Shown here piece after piece: positions 46,133 to 58,416 of a stretch of 64,000 bases of DNA. Position 1 is the stretch's first letter. Each line of letters opens with the position of its first letter. The notes beneath the pieces are model-generated. The model was not told the DNA's origin, made no database searches, and saw nothing but the letters and a program-made list of their open reading frames with translations. The translations under genes and the position numbers were made by a program. The stretch lies in assembly GCA_030685235.1 (NCBI GenBank), contig MU839097.1, positions 372,001 to 436,000 on the forward strand, in the 5' to 3' direction. Origin of the DNA: Copromyces sp. CBS 386.78 (lineage: Eukaryota > Ascomycota > Sordariomycetes > Sordariales > Sordariaceae).

Positions 46133-48039
46133 TCACTGCTCCTCGATTGCCTCACTCTTCAAACCAGAGTACCGGACATACAGCCGGTCCTTGAAATGAG
46201 CATGCTTGATGCCCTTGGGCCTGCTCTTAGCAAAATGCTCAATAGCCGCCTTCGGGGTATAACCGCATCGCTCAACAAGATAACAGACGAGGAAAAATCC
46301 TGTTCTGTTGAAGCCGTAATGGCAATGGACTCCAACATAGTACTCTTCTCCCCAGTTCTCTCTCTTCGCCCGCTCCTTTTGCTCGGCGCGGATCTTGTCA
46401 ACAACCTCAATGAAGCCCTTGATCTCCGCGTCCGTAGGTGGGACCTTGGACACCGTTGGGAACTTGTGGTAGTGTATTCCTCCCTTCTCGAGACCCTGAG
46501 GGTTGTAAACCGGATTATCATGCGAAATGTCGATGACGTCCTTGATGACTCCACCCCATTTCTTGACAAATTCGGAAGGACTGTGATCTTCATCTACCTC
46601 GCGCAAAGTCTTGATGGCACGGAAGATACCTCCAATAGGTTCAGAAACAGCCTCCACGGCCTGCCACTTCTGAAGATTCTTGACATCCCACTTGCCATCT
46701 CGCGAAAGGTACTGCAGTTGCCAACCCAGGGCAAGACGGCCAGTAATATGCACAACCATGAAATCCGATATCAGTCCCGCTAGAATACGGACTGTTGATG
46801 GTGTGTATAGTAAAGCGTGCGTGGCTGGCTTGCCCATGATGATCGAGCGCACAACCTTCTTGGGGTGGAGAGACAAAAACGGCAGACTCGCTGCTTGCTC
46901 AGTAGGCGTCACCGGGTCGTCCGCTCCTTCCTCTGGTTCAGCGACCGGTGTCTGGTGTACTGGCTCCTGAAACGCCCCCTCTCGAGCGTTTTCGTCTCCT
47001 TGCCCCACACTTGTCATGGCATCAATCTTGGACGCCGCTGCGACGATGTCTACCGGCGCTGCTGAATCAGCAAGAACTGAAGTGCCGGGTGAAATGGTGT
47101 CTGGTGTTGTCTTGACCTCTTCGAGAAAGTCACGGACTTTGGCAACCTCCCTCGGAGGAGTGACTTTATCATTTTCTCCTCCCACCAAGAAAACTGGTAC
47201 GTTCAGCTTTTCCCAGGTTTCCTTCGAGGGTAGGCCGCCCTGAGCAACCCCATTGACATAAGTAGGCAGACAACCCCAAGCCATGCGCCGCCAGACCGAG
47301 GTATTACTTTGGTTGTTGTACAAGTCTTGGAGCCGCTTTGCTTCGGAGTCGGCATCAGCGCCAACGAACCTGTTAACGCTCACACTCTGGCTTCCGCCTC
47401 GCTTGTCCCACGCTCTCCAAAGGTTGAAAATGAATTCAGGGATCCAAAGCAGAGCCCTGAAGATCATGATCTGCTTCTGGTTTGGAAGGCCTGAGCTGGG
47501 GCAGATTGCAATCAAGCCAACGACGTGCTTGTGCAGTTGAGTCCGGGGTGGCAGTCTCGGGCTCGCCAGTAGTGCGGCAAGAGAGGCACCCATGCTGTGA
47601 CCAATCAATACCACACCCTGGCCATCCTCTTTCTCACGGTAGTCCTCGATAATAGTCTCCAGGAGCTCTACCAGAGCATCAGTGGTATATGCTTCCCATG
47701 ACCGGACTGCGAACTCGGACCTCCCGCGTCCCGGAAGATCAATAGCCAAGCAGGACGCAATCGAAGTCAGACTTGTGAGCAACGGGTGAAACTGAGCTAC
47801 GGAGCCGCCAAGTCCATGGATGAAAACGAGAAGTGGTATCGGCGCTGGCGACTTTGGAAGACGGTCGGCTTGTTGGTGTCGGCGATAGAAGACACGCAGG
47901 CCGGGATAAGTGAATTTCGAGGTGGTATAAGTTTTGATCTCGCTGCTTCTTTCCAGAAGTGGTGGATCCGTAGCCAGGGGATCTAGGGGGAGGTGTTGTC
48001 AGTGAGTACCTTCAGGTTCTGAGGAGCCACATTGGCCAT
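46133..48039 (-). CDS. Alpha/beta-hydrolase fused to dual-specificity phosphatase
   Basis: The minus-strand frame is open from 47998 to the stop at 46133-46135. The first half is an alpha/beta hydrolase: LLVFIHGLGGSVAQFHP (oxyanion turn), AIDLPGRGRSEF, the nucleophile elbow VVLIGHSMGAS and a late strand FLVGGENDKVTPP with the acidic residue. An acidic linker follows, then a cysteine phosphatase with YYVGVHCHYGFNRTGFF, i.e. HCX5R with its Cys and Arg present. The open frame contains no Met before the hydrolase core, and a TGA lies at 47999-48001. A well-placed ATG at 48039 begins an 18-codon frame that would join perfectly if the five-base C run (plus 47986-47990) had one more C. So the 5' end is a frame break or an intron I could not place. 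Substrates are unknown. Confidence 0.8.
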
Positions 48040-49625
48040 GTCGACTCGGGTGGGGGATGGGTGTACAAACCATACGGGGAAGCCATCTGCAGCCAACATT
48101 GACGCCTGGAACAGCTGCCAGGCCAGCGAATTATAACAAGACACTATGGACTACAGCACTAGTTAGCATGAGACATGGGCAAGGATGGGAAAGAAAGAAG
48201 GTGTGAACGCGTACATGAGCCAAAATATTCAATTAATACCGGTGGATGGTGATGCGTGAGATGGTACGAAAAAGAATGGTTGGAGTAATGGAAGTAGAGA
48301 TAACCTCAAGATGGACAAGGGACGGGCGTCGGTAGTTTATAAAGCGGCAGCAAGGCGAGTATGTGCGAGTAGACAAGATGACGAAGAAGCAGCGTCCCGG
48401 GGCTGTCACCCGTGCCGTGTTGTTGGGCGCAAAGATTGCAGTTGGGTTTTCGTTTGCGAGTTCCACGACTTGAAGCGAACCGTGAGTCAATCAGCCTGCC
48501 GCGCGGGACCACGAACCTCGGTCATGGAGGAAGGGCCTTTCAACATGGTTGCAATTCTACCATGTTGGTGGAACGTACTTGGCTCTTTGTATTTCTTGTG
48601 CTGTAGTTACGATATCTTGTGGTGCGCTTTCCCGAAACACAAGGGGGACGCGCAAAATTATCAATCTGAGATATTTGAGTTTGGAGGGGTGTCATCAACT
48701 TCTGAATCGATGAAACCGATCTTTTACATACGCGTTCTGCACCCATAGGTAGGTAGCATGCCCCTGAATGCCCTGTAAGGTAGGGCGTTCTTCCTTGCGT
48801 TATAGTGGAGGCAGGTACCTACTGTCTTGAGTGAGGTGTCAACATCAGCGGAGTCAATGATCGTCATTCCCGTAAAATCTGGATGGAAGCCGGTCTCTGA
48901 TTGGCCACGTCAAGTCCCTTTTCTTAAATAGCCGACAGCACGAGTTCATCTGAAATCGTGGGAGGTACCTGATAGTTCTATTTGCTTTGAAATAGAAATC
49001 GGTTCGCGTAGACAACCTAATGGAAGCTGCTTCAATGTCTTATCTGAATCTCATCATACAAAAAGTTCAACGTCAAGTGCGTTCGAGACACCAGGGCAGT
49101 ATTCCCATGCACGTCACTTCCTCCTTCAGGAACGTCTGACGTGCGTGCTCCACCGGGCCCTGAACGGCCCCTGCTCTTCGTATCTCTTGGCATTTATGAA
49201 CAACTGCGCTGGGCAGCAGTGCAGTAAACCAACTGCCGCAACTAGCCGTTTCATCGCTTCCATTGCGCCTGGGCGGGGATGGAAGAACGCTAGCAACCCG
49301 CGACAATGGATCCCGAGCTCCGTTGACGCCGACGGCGGCCCAGTCGTGTGGATGACATTGAGGTGATTTCCAACCGGCTGTTCCCGACCCACCGACATAC
49401 CCGCCTAGCTTAGCTGTTGTCATCGTTCCCTTGCCTCCTTTTATCCTTTGCTCCCGGACCCTGAAAAGAGTCATCCAGACATCCAACAACACTTTGCTAC
49501 AGCCCAACAATCGCATTCCCTCCCAACTCCTGTCTTGAACCCCACGATCCCCTCGAAGCTCCCTCCAAGTCCGCTTCCAAGATTGTGACAGCTCGGGCAG
49601 CAACAAAGCTCCCATCTTCGACACA
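48040..49625. other. Divergent promoter region
   Basis: 1.6 kb between the hydrolase-phosphatase gene (minus) and the DUF1640 gene (plus). It carries TAGGTAGGTAG at 48746-48756 and AGGTACCT near 48813. Short open frames only. Confidence 0.5.
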
Positions 49626-50955
49626 ATGGCCACTCCAGGCCGTTTGACCTTCCTGTATCCTCAGCTCTTCCGCACAGGAGCTCTCTGGTCCGAGCCAGCC
49701 GCGGCTCGTGTCGCCCGCAAGCCTCGTCGTCACGTCGCTTCTCAGCAATCATGCTGCGCGCATACCGCCTCAGCTCCTTTCTCGAGCTCTGCCTCCCGGA
49801 GGCAAGCTGCCTTTGTCAAATATGGAAAGGCCGTAGAGCCACAGCCGTTACATGAAGAGACGCCAGCGTCTTCCACCGATCCAACACCAAGCGCCGACTC
49901 GAAACCTAAAGCTGCCCCTGCCCCGGCAGAGAAGCAGCAGCAGCAGCAGCCAGAAAAGACCGAGCCAGCAACACCAAAAGAAGGCGTTCCCGATGCGCCA
50001 AAGGCAGCCACAACGTCAGGGCCTCCCGAACAGCCACCTACGGCAGCCGCCGCCAAAACGGGTTCAGATCCATCAGCAGACAAAAAGAGTGCCACGCCCC
50101 TGGAAACCATTCTCTACATGGAACCGCCTCCCTCCGACCACACTACGCGCCTGCTCACCGACCCCGAAAACGGCAACGGCCGACCACCGCACCTCCAACC
50201 GCCTCCCTATGTGCACCACTTCGACAGCTACTCGCTCGTCAAACAGCTCTCGACCGGCGGGTACACGCTCCCGCAAGCCATCACGGCCATGAAGGCGGTT
50301 CGCGGGCTTCTGGCTTCGAACCTGGATGTGGCGCAGGCCGGTTTGGTGAGCAAGAGCGACGTGGAAAACGAGACGTACCTCTTCCGCGCGGCCTGCTCGG
50401 AGCTGAGCACCGAGGTGAAGAATAACCGGCGGGTGGCGGACGAGCAGCTGCGGCAGCAGCGCACGCACCTGCTCCACGAGGTGGACATACTCACGCAGAG
50501 GCTCAACCAGGAGCTGTTGACTCTGAACGATAACGTGCGGGGAATGTTCAATGATCGGAAGATGGCGGTGAGGGAGGAGCAGAAGGCTGTTGACAGTCGG
50601 GTAGGTCTTTTCCAAGCCCCTATTCACCCCATAGTGGTACCGCAAACCCCCCAAACTAACATTTACGCGCCAACAGATCCAACAAATAAACTACAAAATC
50701 TCCGTCATCCTCAACAGCGACGCCCGCTCCGACATCGAAGCCCTGCGCTGGGTTCTTATTCGCCGGTCCGTGCTGGGTATCCTGTTCATGGCGGTCGCTA
50801 CCCTCGGTACCCTGCGTTACGCCACTTTTGTGAACCACGAGCGACAGAAGGAGGCCGACAGAAAGAAGCGCGAGGCTGAGGAGGCCAGGAGACATGACGG
50901 CACGAGGGACGGCGCGCCAGCGCCGATGGCGGCGGAAATTCTTATGGCGAATTAA
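49626..50955 (+). CDS. Mitochondrial DUF1640/MCUR1-like coiled-coil membrane protein
   Basis: Two exons (49626-50600, 50677-50955) encode 417 residues. The N terminus is Arg- and Ser-rich without early acidic residues (a mitochondrial presequence), followed by a Pro/Gln/Ala-rich linker with a polyQ run. The DUF1640 domain begins at HHFDSYSLVKQLSTGGYTLPQA, a family hallmark, continues as coiled coil (THLLHEVDILTQRLNQEL), and ends with RWVLIRRSVLGILFMAVATL, one membrane span (about 353-372) before a charged tail. The family includes human MCUR1/CCDC90B and yeast Fmp32, inner-membrane proteins tied to cytochrome oxidase assembly or calcium-uniporter regulation. Which applies here is not decidable. 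The intron is 76 nt (GTAGGT, ACTAAC branch). Confidence 0.9.
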
Positions 50956-51395
50956 AAGTAGACGCTTTTTGGGTTCTGAAATACGAAAGCATTGAGATAG
51001 GCATACGGAGTGAGCGAAAGGAGTGGGGGTGCATGTTTAAAGGACGCATGGCGGTGGTTTATGCCCGGTTGAAGGGCTGTTATGTTGTTAAGCCGTGGAG
51101 GCAAGGGGGCATGGAGAATAGGGGGTTAGGGTTGAACCAGGAGATACCCAAGTAAACAATTGACAGGAAAAGGGGGCTCAACTCAAGCCAACCCCGTTTC
51201 TCATCTCAACTCAAACCAAATTCCAAACCACGCTCCTCTTCTCTCCAAACAATTGTCTTAACCTAGTGTCCCATGCAAATGTATTACAACGTCCTATATC
51301 ATATCTATAGATGGCCGCTACACCAAAGTCCACAGCCCAACAAACCCCATCCCTCCCACTCTCCCAACCTCTCGCATTCTTCTTCACCACCCCCT
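50956..51395. other. Convergent intergenic region
   Basis: 440 nt between the DUF1640 gene and LAA1 ends. GGGTTAGGGTT at about 51122 is a single chance telomere-like match. Confidence 0.5.
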
Positions 51396-54300
51396 TCACC
51401 CACCAAAGTCCATCTTCAAAGCAATAGTAGGCGCCTGTTCCTCCTCTTCCTCCACACTCCTCCCCCTCCCCGCACCTACATGTGCGCCACCACCAGCACC
51501 ACCCATCCCCCCCGCCCGTCCACTCCTAATAACCTCCTCCATAAACGCTCTCTGGCCTTCACTCATCGCGCCTACCACCGCCCTAAAGGAAGTTTGATCG
51601 GCGCTCGCCAGCTCTAGTAATCTCGCGCTCGTCTCGCGGTACACATCATCTTTCGCGGGTTCCGTCGCCGCGCGCGAGAGGAGAGTGGGAACGATAAGGG
51701 CCATGGCGATGGATGCCCCCTGGCCTCGGTCTTGGGGGGAGCTTCGAGCAACCACGGCAGTGAATTGTACGAGGGTTTGGGCGGTGAGAGCACGGGCGTG
51801 TTCGGGATCTTCGGGTGAGGTGTTGATTACGAAGGAGATCAGACGCGGGAGTAAGTGGCGGGAGAGGGAGTGGTCGGCTGAGGTGGATGAGCCGGAGGTG
51901 TTGAGGAGGAGGGAGCGGATGCAGTTTGCGGCTATTTTTGCGGTCTAGGTGGGATTTTTTGTTAGTTTCAGTGACCAAGAAAGAATGAAGGACAGGGAAA
52001 GGGAGTGTTGGCTTGCCATTCGGTCTGTCAGACAGTCTACCAACTCATCTAGGAACTTGGCTACTAGCGGCTCGCTAGCTGACAGGTGGTTTTTGCCGCC
52101 GGTGAAGAGGATGGTGATGGCCAGGAGACAGTTCTTGACGCAGGTCAGCGCCGTCGGGGTCTCGCGCTTCTGAGCGTTCAGGTAGATGGACAAGAAGCGC
52201 CGCAGACATCCCAGCAGCTGGATGTCTGTGGGCGAGTTGCCCTCATCTTCATCTCCGCCGTCTCTTCTAGAGCCGGTCATGCCGTTGATGAAGCGTTTGA
52301 GCGTCGACAGATTCTGGGGGACAATGACCTCCTGGCATGATGGGGTAGCAAGGATGGTCGCGAAGATGTGCAAGATACAGGCGTGTAGATCCGTTTTGAT
52401 GATAGACGGGAACACCTCCGCGGCGTCAACTAGTGCGTTGAGCGAAGTCTTGATGAGGAGGATCGCTTCCTCTGTCATCTGATGGCGGACGGGCTGCTGA
52501 GCCTCGCTGAGATTGGGCAACAGCCCGGAGAGGACCAGGACAATGATGCGAGTCAGCTCAAAGAGTTGCTCAATGTCATCAGACAACTCGCTGTTCTCGG
52601 GGTCGTCGGCCTGCTTTCTGGCTGCCGGATGCGCCACGCACAGGGCACGCGCAATCTCGACGATGACACCCTGTACATCAAGACCCTCAGTGAGCACAAG
52701 ACGGTCCAGAAGATCCATCGTCTCGGAGAAGATGGCATCACGGTAGATGGCATGGCCAGATACGCTTGGGTGAAGGATCTTCTTGAGGGCGCGGAGGATC
52801 TCCAGTGTCTGTTCTCGGGTAGCGAGGGATTCGCTCTGGCCTGGCTTCGTGGCGAGAGCTTCAAAGGCGATACCGAACAGAACGAAAAAGAACGCAACAG
52901 GCTCATCGCGGTAGTTGATATCTGCCCCCTTTGAGCTACTGTTGGTGCTGGGTCCTGAGAGCTCCTTGCCATCGAGAGCATCGAAGACAAACTCGCTATC
53001 TTGTTCAATGAGGCTGGCAATAGCGTCAACCAACTTCAACCACGACTCCTGGTAAAACTTCAGCAACGTCTCGCGGTTCAGCGCTGCGTAGACAGTATCC
53101 AAGCTGCCAGAAAGAGATGGAGGGCCAAGCGTCATGGAAATATCCGGCTCGAACCGTAACCGAGCAAATTCGCGTAGAGACTCGAGCCATAGGGGAGTCA
53201 GAGTACCAATATGAGGCTTGAGGACATCCAGTAGGTACTTCTGCTCAGAGCTGGCGACTTGTAGCTCGGCCCAGGCGGCGAAGACGGACATCTTAACCAT
53301 GACCTGTGCGTTTGAGCTGAGTCCCTTCAGGTCACCAATGCCAGCATTATCCTCATCCTTTGCAAAGTTCTCCAAAGAGCTCACTAGTGTCTTCAGAATC
53401 CTGCCCATTCTGTCCACGTCAGTGACAATGCCCGTTGCGATGAAGCTTGCACAAACATCGACAGCTTCCGAGGCCAGTTCAGGCGACGAGTCCGCGGCAA
53501 AAGCGGGTGTAAGGGCGGAGCTGATTTGCGCTTGGTACTGCTCAAGCAGCATGGCCTCCTCGAAGTCTGGATCGGGGATCTTTCCAAACATTTTAAGGAC
53601 AGCGCCGATGATCTTCAAGCCCCAGATTCTCTGGTCCAGGACTCCTGATGTGGATGCCGAGAATGCCATGCGGACAACATCGGCAATCTTGTTCTGAAGA
53701 GCCGCCTGCGCAGCAGATTCACCATGCGTGGCGACGTCCTTTTGAACGAGAACAAAAATATCGTTCAGGCAGTCCATGGCGAAGGTAGTGACCTGCCACT
53801 TTAGGGGCTCCACGTCTGAACCGCTCGGAGTGTCCTTGTCATCTTTGGCACCTCCTCCAGCAGCGGCAAAGCCAGCTACCTCTTCGTCCTGCAGATCAAT
53901 ACCTCCACCAGACCTCCCGGTGTTCGTGATTGCCTGTGCGGAGGCCTTAGGTCTGGTCATCTTCAGGACATGCTGGAAGCGCGCAAGCCAAGCGGCTGTG
54001 TCCGAAAGACAGGTCTGGCGGAGCCAGTTCCTGATCAGGTTGCGCATTCCGTCATGGCTCGGGGAGGCGTCGAGAACCAACCACAGATGATCCTCGAAAC
54101 CTTGCTCAGCGGCCTGGATGACATCGTACGAGTTTCTCTTCATGAGGTTGTAGAGACTGTCCACAGCCACATCCCGAAGGGCAGCATGATCGGACTTGAT
54201 GTACCGCTGAAGCGTTCTGACATAGTCGATGAAGTCCATGTAGCCCGGAGCATACAATGTCAGATGCTCCATGCAGGCGAGACTTGCCCGCTGAATTTCA

Positions 54301-57300
54301 AGATCCTCTTCTTGTTGGAAGTATCCAACAAGTGTCAAGATCAGCTCCCTGGACTTAGTAGAGTCCTGTAGATCCGGACCAAGAACGTTGATGAGCGCAT
54401 CAACGCAGCGAGCGATGGCAGCCGACGAGGAGAGGTCAGCCTCCAAGTTCATGGTGATAGGCGAAGCTAACTCAGGGTTATGCGTATCCGAGACAAAGAG
54501 CTTGGCCAGCATTCCGAGTGTGCTAGACACGAAGCTGGAGAAGCCAAGTCCAGCAGCATCCGATACGCGTGCTATAGCCTCCAGAGCCCAATAATGGACA
54601 GTCGGATGCGGATCGTTGCATAGAGACATGAGGATGTTGAGAATCGTCTTCAAGTGATAACCAGCCGCCATGCTGCCAATCTTGGTCTGGATGCACCCAA
54701 GGGCCATGGCGCAGCCAGCTCTTGCGCTAGGTTCTCTGTTGACAACAATAGTATCAACAAGGAACTTGATCTCTTGATTAGTGAATGCATTGCCACAAGC
54801 GCTGCAGAGCCTCGCAATTGCCTCATACGCAATGCTACGGACGTACTGATCAGGGTCAAGTACGAAACTCCTCAACAGCTCCTGCAGAAGTCTCTCAACG
54901 GCCGTATTGGTGATGTCGCCAGGTGACGACTTGGTCTCCTTGCAAGCCACCCGAAGAGTGGACAGAAGGGCCGTGGCCACGTTGACGTTGACAGCAGCCC
55001 CACGTCCAGTTTCCCGCCGAAGAGATCCAGCCCCCATGAAAGTCGTAATCTGCTCCAGCGCACTCTCCTGCACCTTGGACGGGGTCAAGGGGAAGACGAA
55101 GGCAAATAGCTGGATAGCCATGTTAACAACCTCAGTGGCAGCAGGATCAGGGAGCCCCGGGTTATCTGAGTTGCCGATATACAGAAGACAAGCATCGTTC
55201 TCCAGGGTGCCGCACACCGGAGAAAGAAGGAGCCTCTCGATGCACTCTTCCGGTTCATACTCTTGCTCGTTGCTATCCAAGCCGTTGGTCTGCTGTCCCG
55301 GGAGGCTTCGTGTCGCGAAGCCCCTGACAAGACTGGTCACACCAAATCCTGAATTGTCGCCTACCTCCCAGATCGAGTCAAAGGTACCCGCTGCGTTCGC
55401 GATGGAAGTGCTGAGGGAGCTCGGTGTATAGTTATCCGGGTCGGCAAAGAGAGAGATGGCAAGAATCAAGAGGTTGGACTGCAGGAGAGCTTCAGTGGCG
55501 CCGGCAGGGCTGACGTTCACGAGCTTCGTATAGCACTGAAGAACTCTGCGCCGTACCATGACCTCCAAGTCCTGGAGTTGCAAGGCCGGCGTTAGCCTCT
55601 CGGCGATATCGTCCGATGTCTTCTTTGCCGGTAGCGTCTTGAGGAATGCGGTTGTACTCTGCAACATCGTAGCAATTCTCTTGCACACATCGACGGTCAG
55701 CAGACGACTGTTGAACTGGAGGAACGCTAGGATAGACCCAAGCGCACATTCCCTGACATGTGTGAGGAACGAGGCATTGAGCAGGTTCCTATGAATCGCC
55801 ATGCTGTCCTTGGCGAGAACCTTGGGCAGTGCATTCTTCCACAGTAGAAGGAGCTGCGATAGATGAATCTTGACGAAGTTGGGTCCAAGGGACATTAGTC
55901 CGCCTATCAAAGTCCAGGCGACTTGGATCTGGGTGCTTGCAACTCGTAGTTCCGAGGTTCCGCTTGACTTGAGTAAGTTTGTCGCCATAGTCAGAACACG
56001 GCTGTTGATCTCGACTGATCCATAGAGCGGGCGTTGGGGGCTTGCGCTGAGCCCGGCAGCGAGACCGTGAGCAAAACCGATGCATCTGCGAGGAGAATTC
56101 CTTCCCGTCCCAAGAAGGCTAAGTTCTCTGCTCAAGCTGTTCATGCAAACTGACAGACAGGGAAGAAGCTGCTGCGGGCAGGCCAGCACAAACGTCTTCA
56201 TACAGGCCGCGGCGTACACCTGGACAGTGTAGCTAGGGTGTTGAAGGACTTGCAGCAAGCCGTCCCGACATCCCTCTGAGAAGTCTGTCGCCGCTGTGCC
56301 CAAACCAGAGATCAGCGACGACAGAGCACTCAATGAGACGACCAATGTGTGTTTGGAAGGCTCTGGCCTTTCCTTGAGAGCCTGAGGATAGTTTTTGAGG
56401 ATATCGTTGACAATGGCTTTAGCAGCCGTGATTTGTCCCGATTCGCCCAGAATCCTTTTCCCTATCATGTCCTGGATTATGGTATAAACCATGCGCCGCG
56501 AGATCAGCAAGCGGTACCGGTTGTTGAGGATGTTATTATGGCCCAGAAAGTCGGATGTGAGGATCTCGAGGATGCGGAGGTAGTTAACTTCTACAGTCTT
56601 CTCCCCAAGTTTCTGGAGAACGTTTCCGATACAAATCGCAATAGCGGCCCTAGCCTTGTTTGTAGTAGACATGCGAACGTATTGGGTAGACAGATGCTTG
56701 AGTATGTCGGCCAGCGACAAAGCCAAATCTGGTGTCCTCTGGGTTGGAGCAGGGCTTTCGGGTCGTGAGGGCATCTCATCTTCATCTTGAAGCCCTCCCA
56801 TTGTTGACTGCCTCTTGATCGCCTTGGACTTGGATCTCTTGATCAGGGGCAGCGGTGCCTCGCCAATGGCTGATTCGGAGTAAACACCGACCAACGCCTG
56901 GGCAAAGCAGTCCGCCGCTGCCGACCGCGCATTTGACGAAGGGTTGTCGAAAGTCTTGAACAAGGTCGACTTGAGCTTTTCAAAGTCGGTCGAGTTCTTG
57001 AAATAGGGGGTGTACTGCACAAGCGACCGCAGGCATCGGCAAGCCGCCACGACGACCAGCGACCCTTTGTCTGCAGAGGCATGGTTCCTCCCCTGCTTCC
57101 ATATATCTCTTGCTATACTCTCGTCCATGCTCCCTTGTATCATCATGGCAATCTTCCCCAAGGCGGTCAAGACAGCTGCGCGAAGCCCCGCGTGGCTCGA
57201 AGCTGCCTTCAATAGCTTCAAGAGCGCCGAACATACTAGCTGGTGCAAGCCAATGGCGCTGTCACCGGCCGAACCGTATATGTCTCCCAAGCAAGCCACG

Positions 57301-57734
57301 GCAGCATGTTTCATCCGAATCTCGCCCTCTGTCTTCAGTTTTCCGTTCGAGATGATGCCGACTAGCTCGTTGACGGTTTCGAACAGGAGCTTCCTGTCGC
57401 CCTTGTCGAACACGTGGGCAAGACACCGCCCCAGCGCGTTTCGTATGACCCTCGTTGGCGACGGAGAGGCAAGATTCAGGACCTTGAAAGCCTCCTTTTT
57501 TATGTAAAACTGCTGCGCGGTGCAGTCGTCTGGTTCGAGCGCCAGGACATGCCTGCTAAGTGCCGAGACGGACGTCAGGAGGAATAGTTCCTGCTGCTCG
57601 GCGGGGAGGGCCTGAAGCTTGGCGAGATCGAGCTCGGGATTCGTCGTGACGTGGGATGTCAATGTGTTCGTGATGCCGCTGCGCTCGCCGTTGGCGGCGT
57701 CGTTGGGCTCCCCAGGAGCTGGTGTTGATGACAT
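51396..57734 (-). CDS. LAA1: HEAT-repeat AP-1 accessory protein, HEATR5/Laa1 family
   Basis: Two exons on the minus strand (52017-57734, 51396-51944) encode 2088 residues. The protein is helical throughout with HEAT repeats, for example RVIRNALGRCLAHVF, MKHAAVACLGDIYG and AGLRAAVLTALGKIA near the N terminus, and the central ARAGCAMALGCIQTKIGSMAAGYHLKT block characteristic of the HEATR5 family. In yeast Laa1 is a cytosolic scaffold that recruits the AP-1 clathrin adaptor for trafficking between the trans-Golgi network and endosomes. The 72-nt intron uses a GC donor directly after an ATG codon. Without splicing the protein would end 23 codons later and lose the last 182 residues, which include ASADQTSFRAVVGAMSEGQR. 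A short acidic Gly-rich tail closes the protein. Divergent from TACO1 (682 nt). Confidence 0.9.
51945..52016 (-). other. GC-AG intron of LAA1
   Basis: Donor GCAAGC, branch ACTAAC, acceptor CCTAG; 72 nt, phase 0. Splicing restores a 183-codon continuation in frame. Confidence 0.8.
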
Positions 57735-58416
57735 TATTAGGTGCCGGTCGAGGGCTCTGTCGGTGCGAATTCGACGGCGGAATTAGGTGTATATAGCTGT
57801 ACTGTAGCCTGGTCTAAACAATTCGGGTGGCAGGTGGAATGGTCGAAGCTAGCATCGTCGGGCAATGCGGTCTAGAATAGGAGTGTCTCTGAAAGTTGTT
57901 GAAGCCAAGGGAGGTGTCAGTCGCAAGTGGTGGAAGTTGACCTGAGGTGGCCTTGGGTTCTCCGGTTGACATGGTCGATGTCTGTAACATCCAACCTAAT
58001 GCAGCTCACAGGAGGTTGCAGAAGTCTACGGCGCAGGGTGCATGGGCGTCCAGGGAAGCAAGCGTGCTGTACCTACAGTGGGCCAATGAGGGGTCCTCGA
58101 GGGGCAACACCCGACAAGGGGTTCTGGGAGACGCCCCTGCCGTGGTGAACCGCCGCGCCCCCCATGGCCGTTTTCCTTCCCGCCCCGCGCCCGAACCCCG
58201 GCCGCCATTCGGCACAGCACAATTTTCGGACTTCTGACCGGGAGCTCCGTCCATTGTCGCGGGAAGAGCCGCAACTCCGTTCATATTCGTCCGCCTTTCT
58301 CTTAGGCAGTGGGTTCTTCAACGCGCTTCGCTATTTTCTCTAGTGGCTGGCTGTCTTTCTGACCGTGATCTGCTCATTTTCTAGGCTAGGTAATAATTCG
58401 CTCGCAAACCGCAACT
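57735..58416. other. Divergent promoter region
   Basis: 682 nt between LAA1 (minus) and the TACO1-like gene (plus); no distinct motif or gene. Confidence 0.5.

Noticed and set aside
47972..48066. Candidate introns for the 5' end of the hydrolase-phosphatase gene
   Set aside because: A 27-nt GTACTC...TAG intron is too short and leaves the wrong phase; other donors (GTATGG, GTGGCT) either give the wrong phase or lack a branch site.
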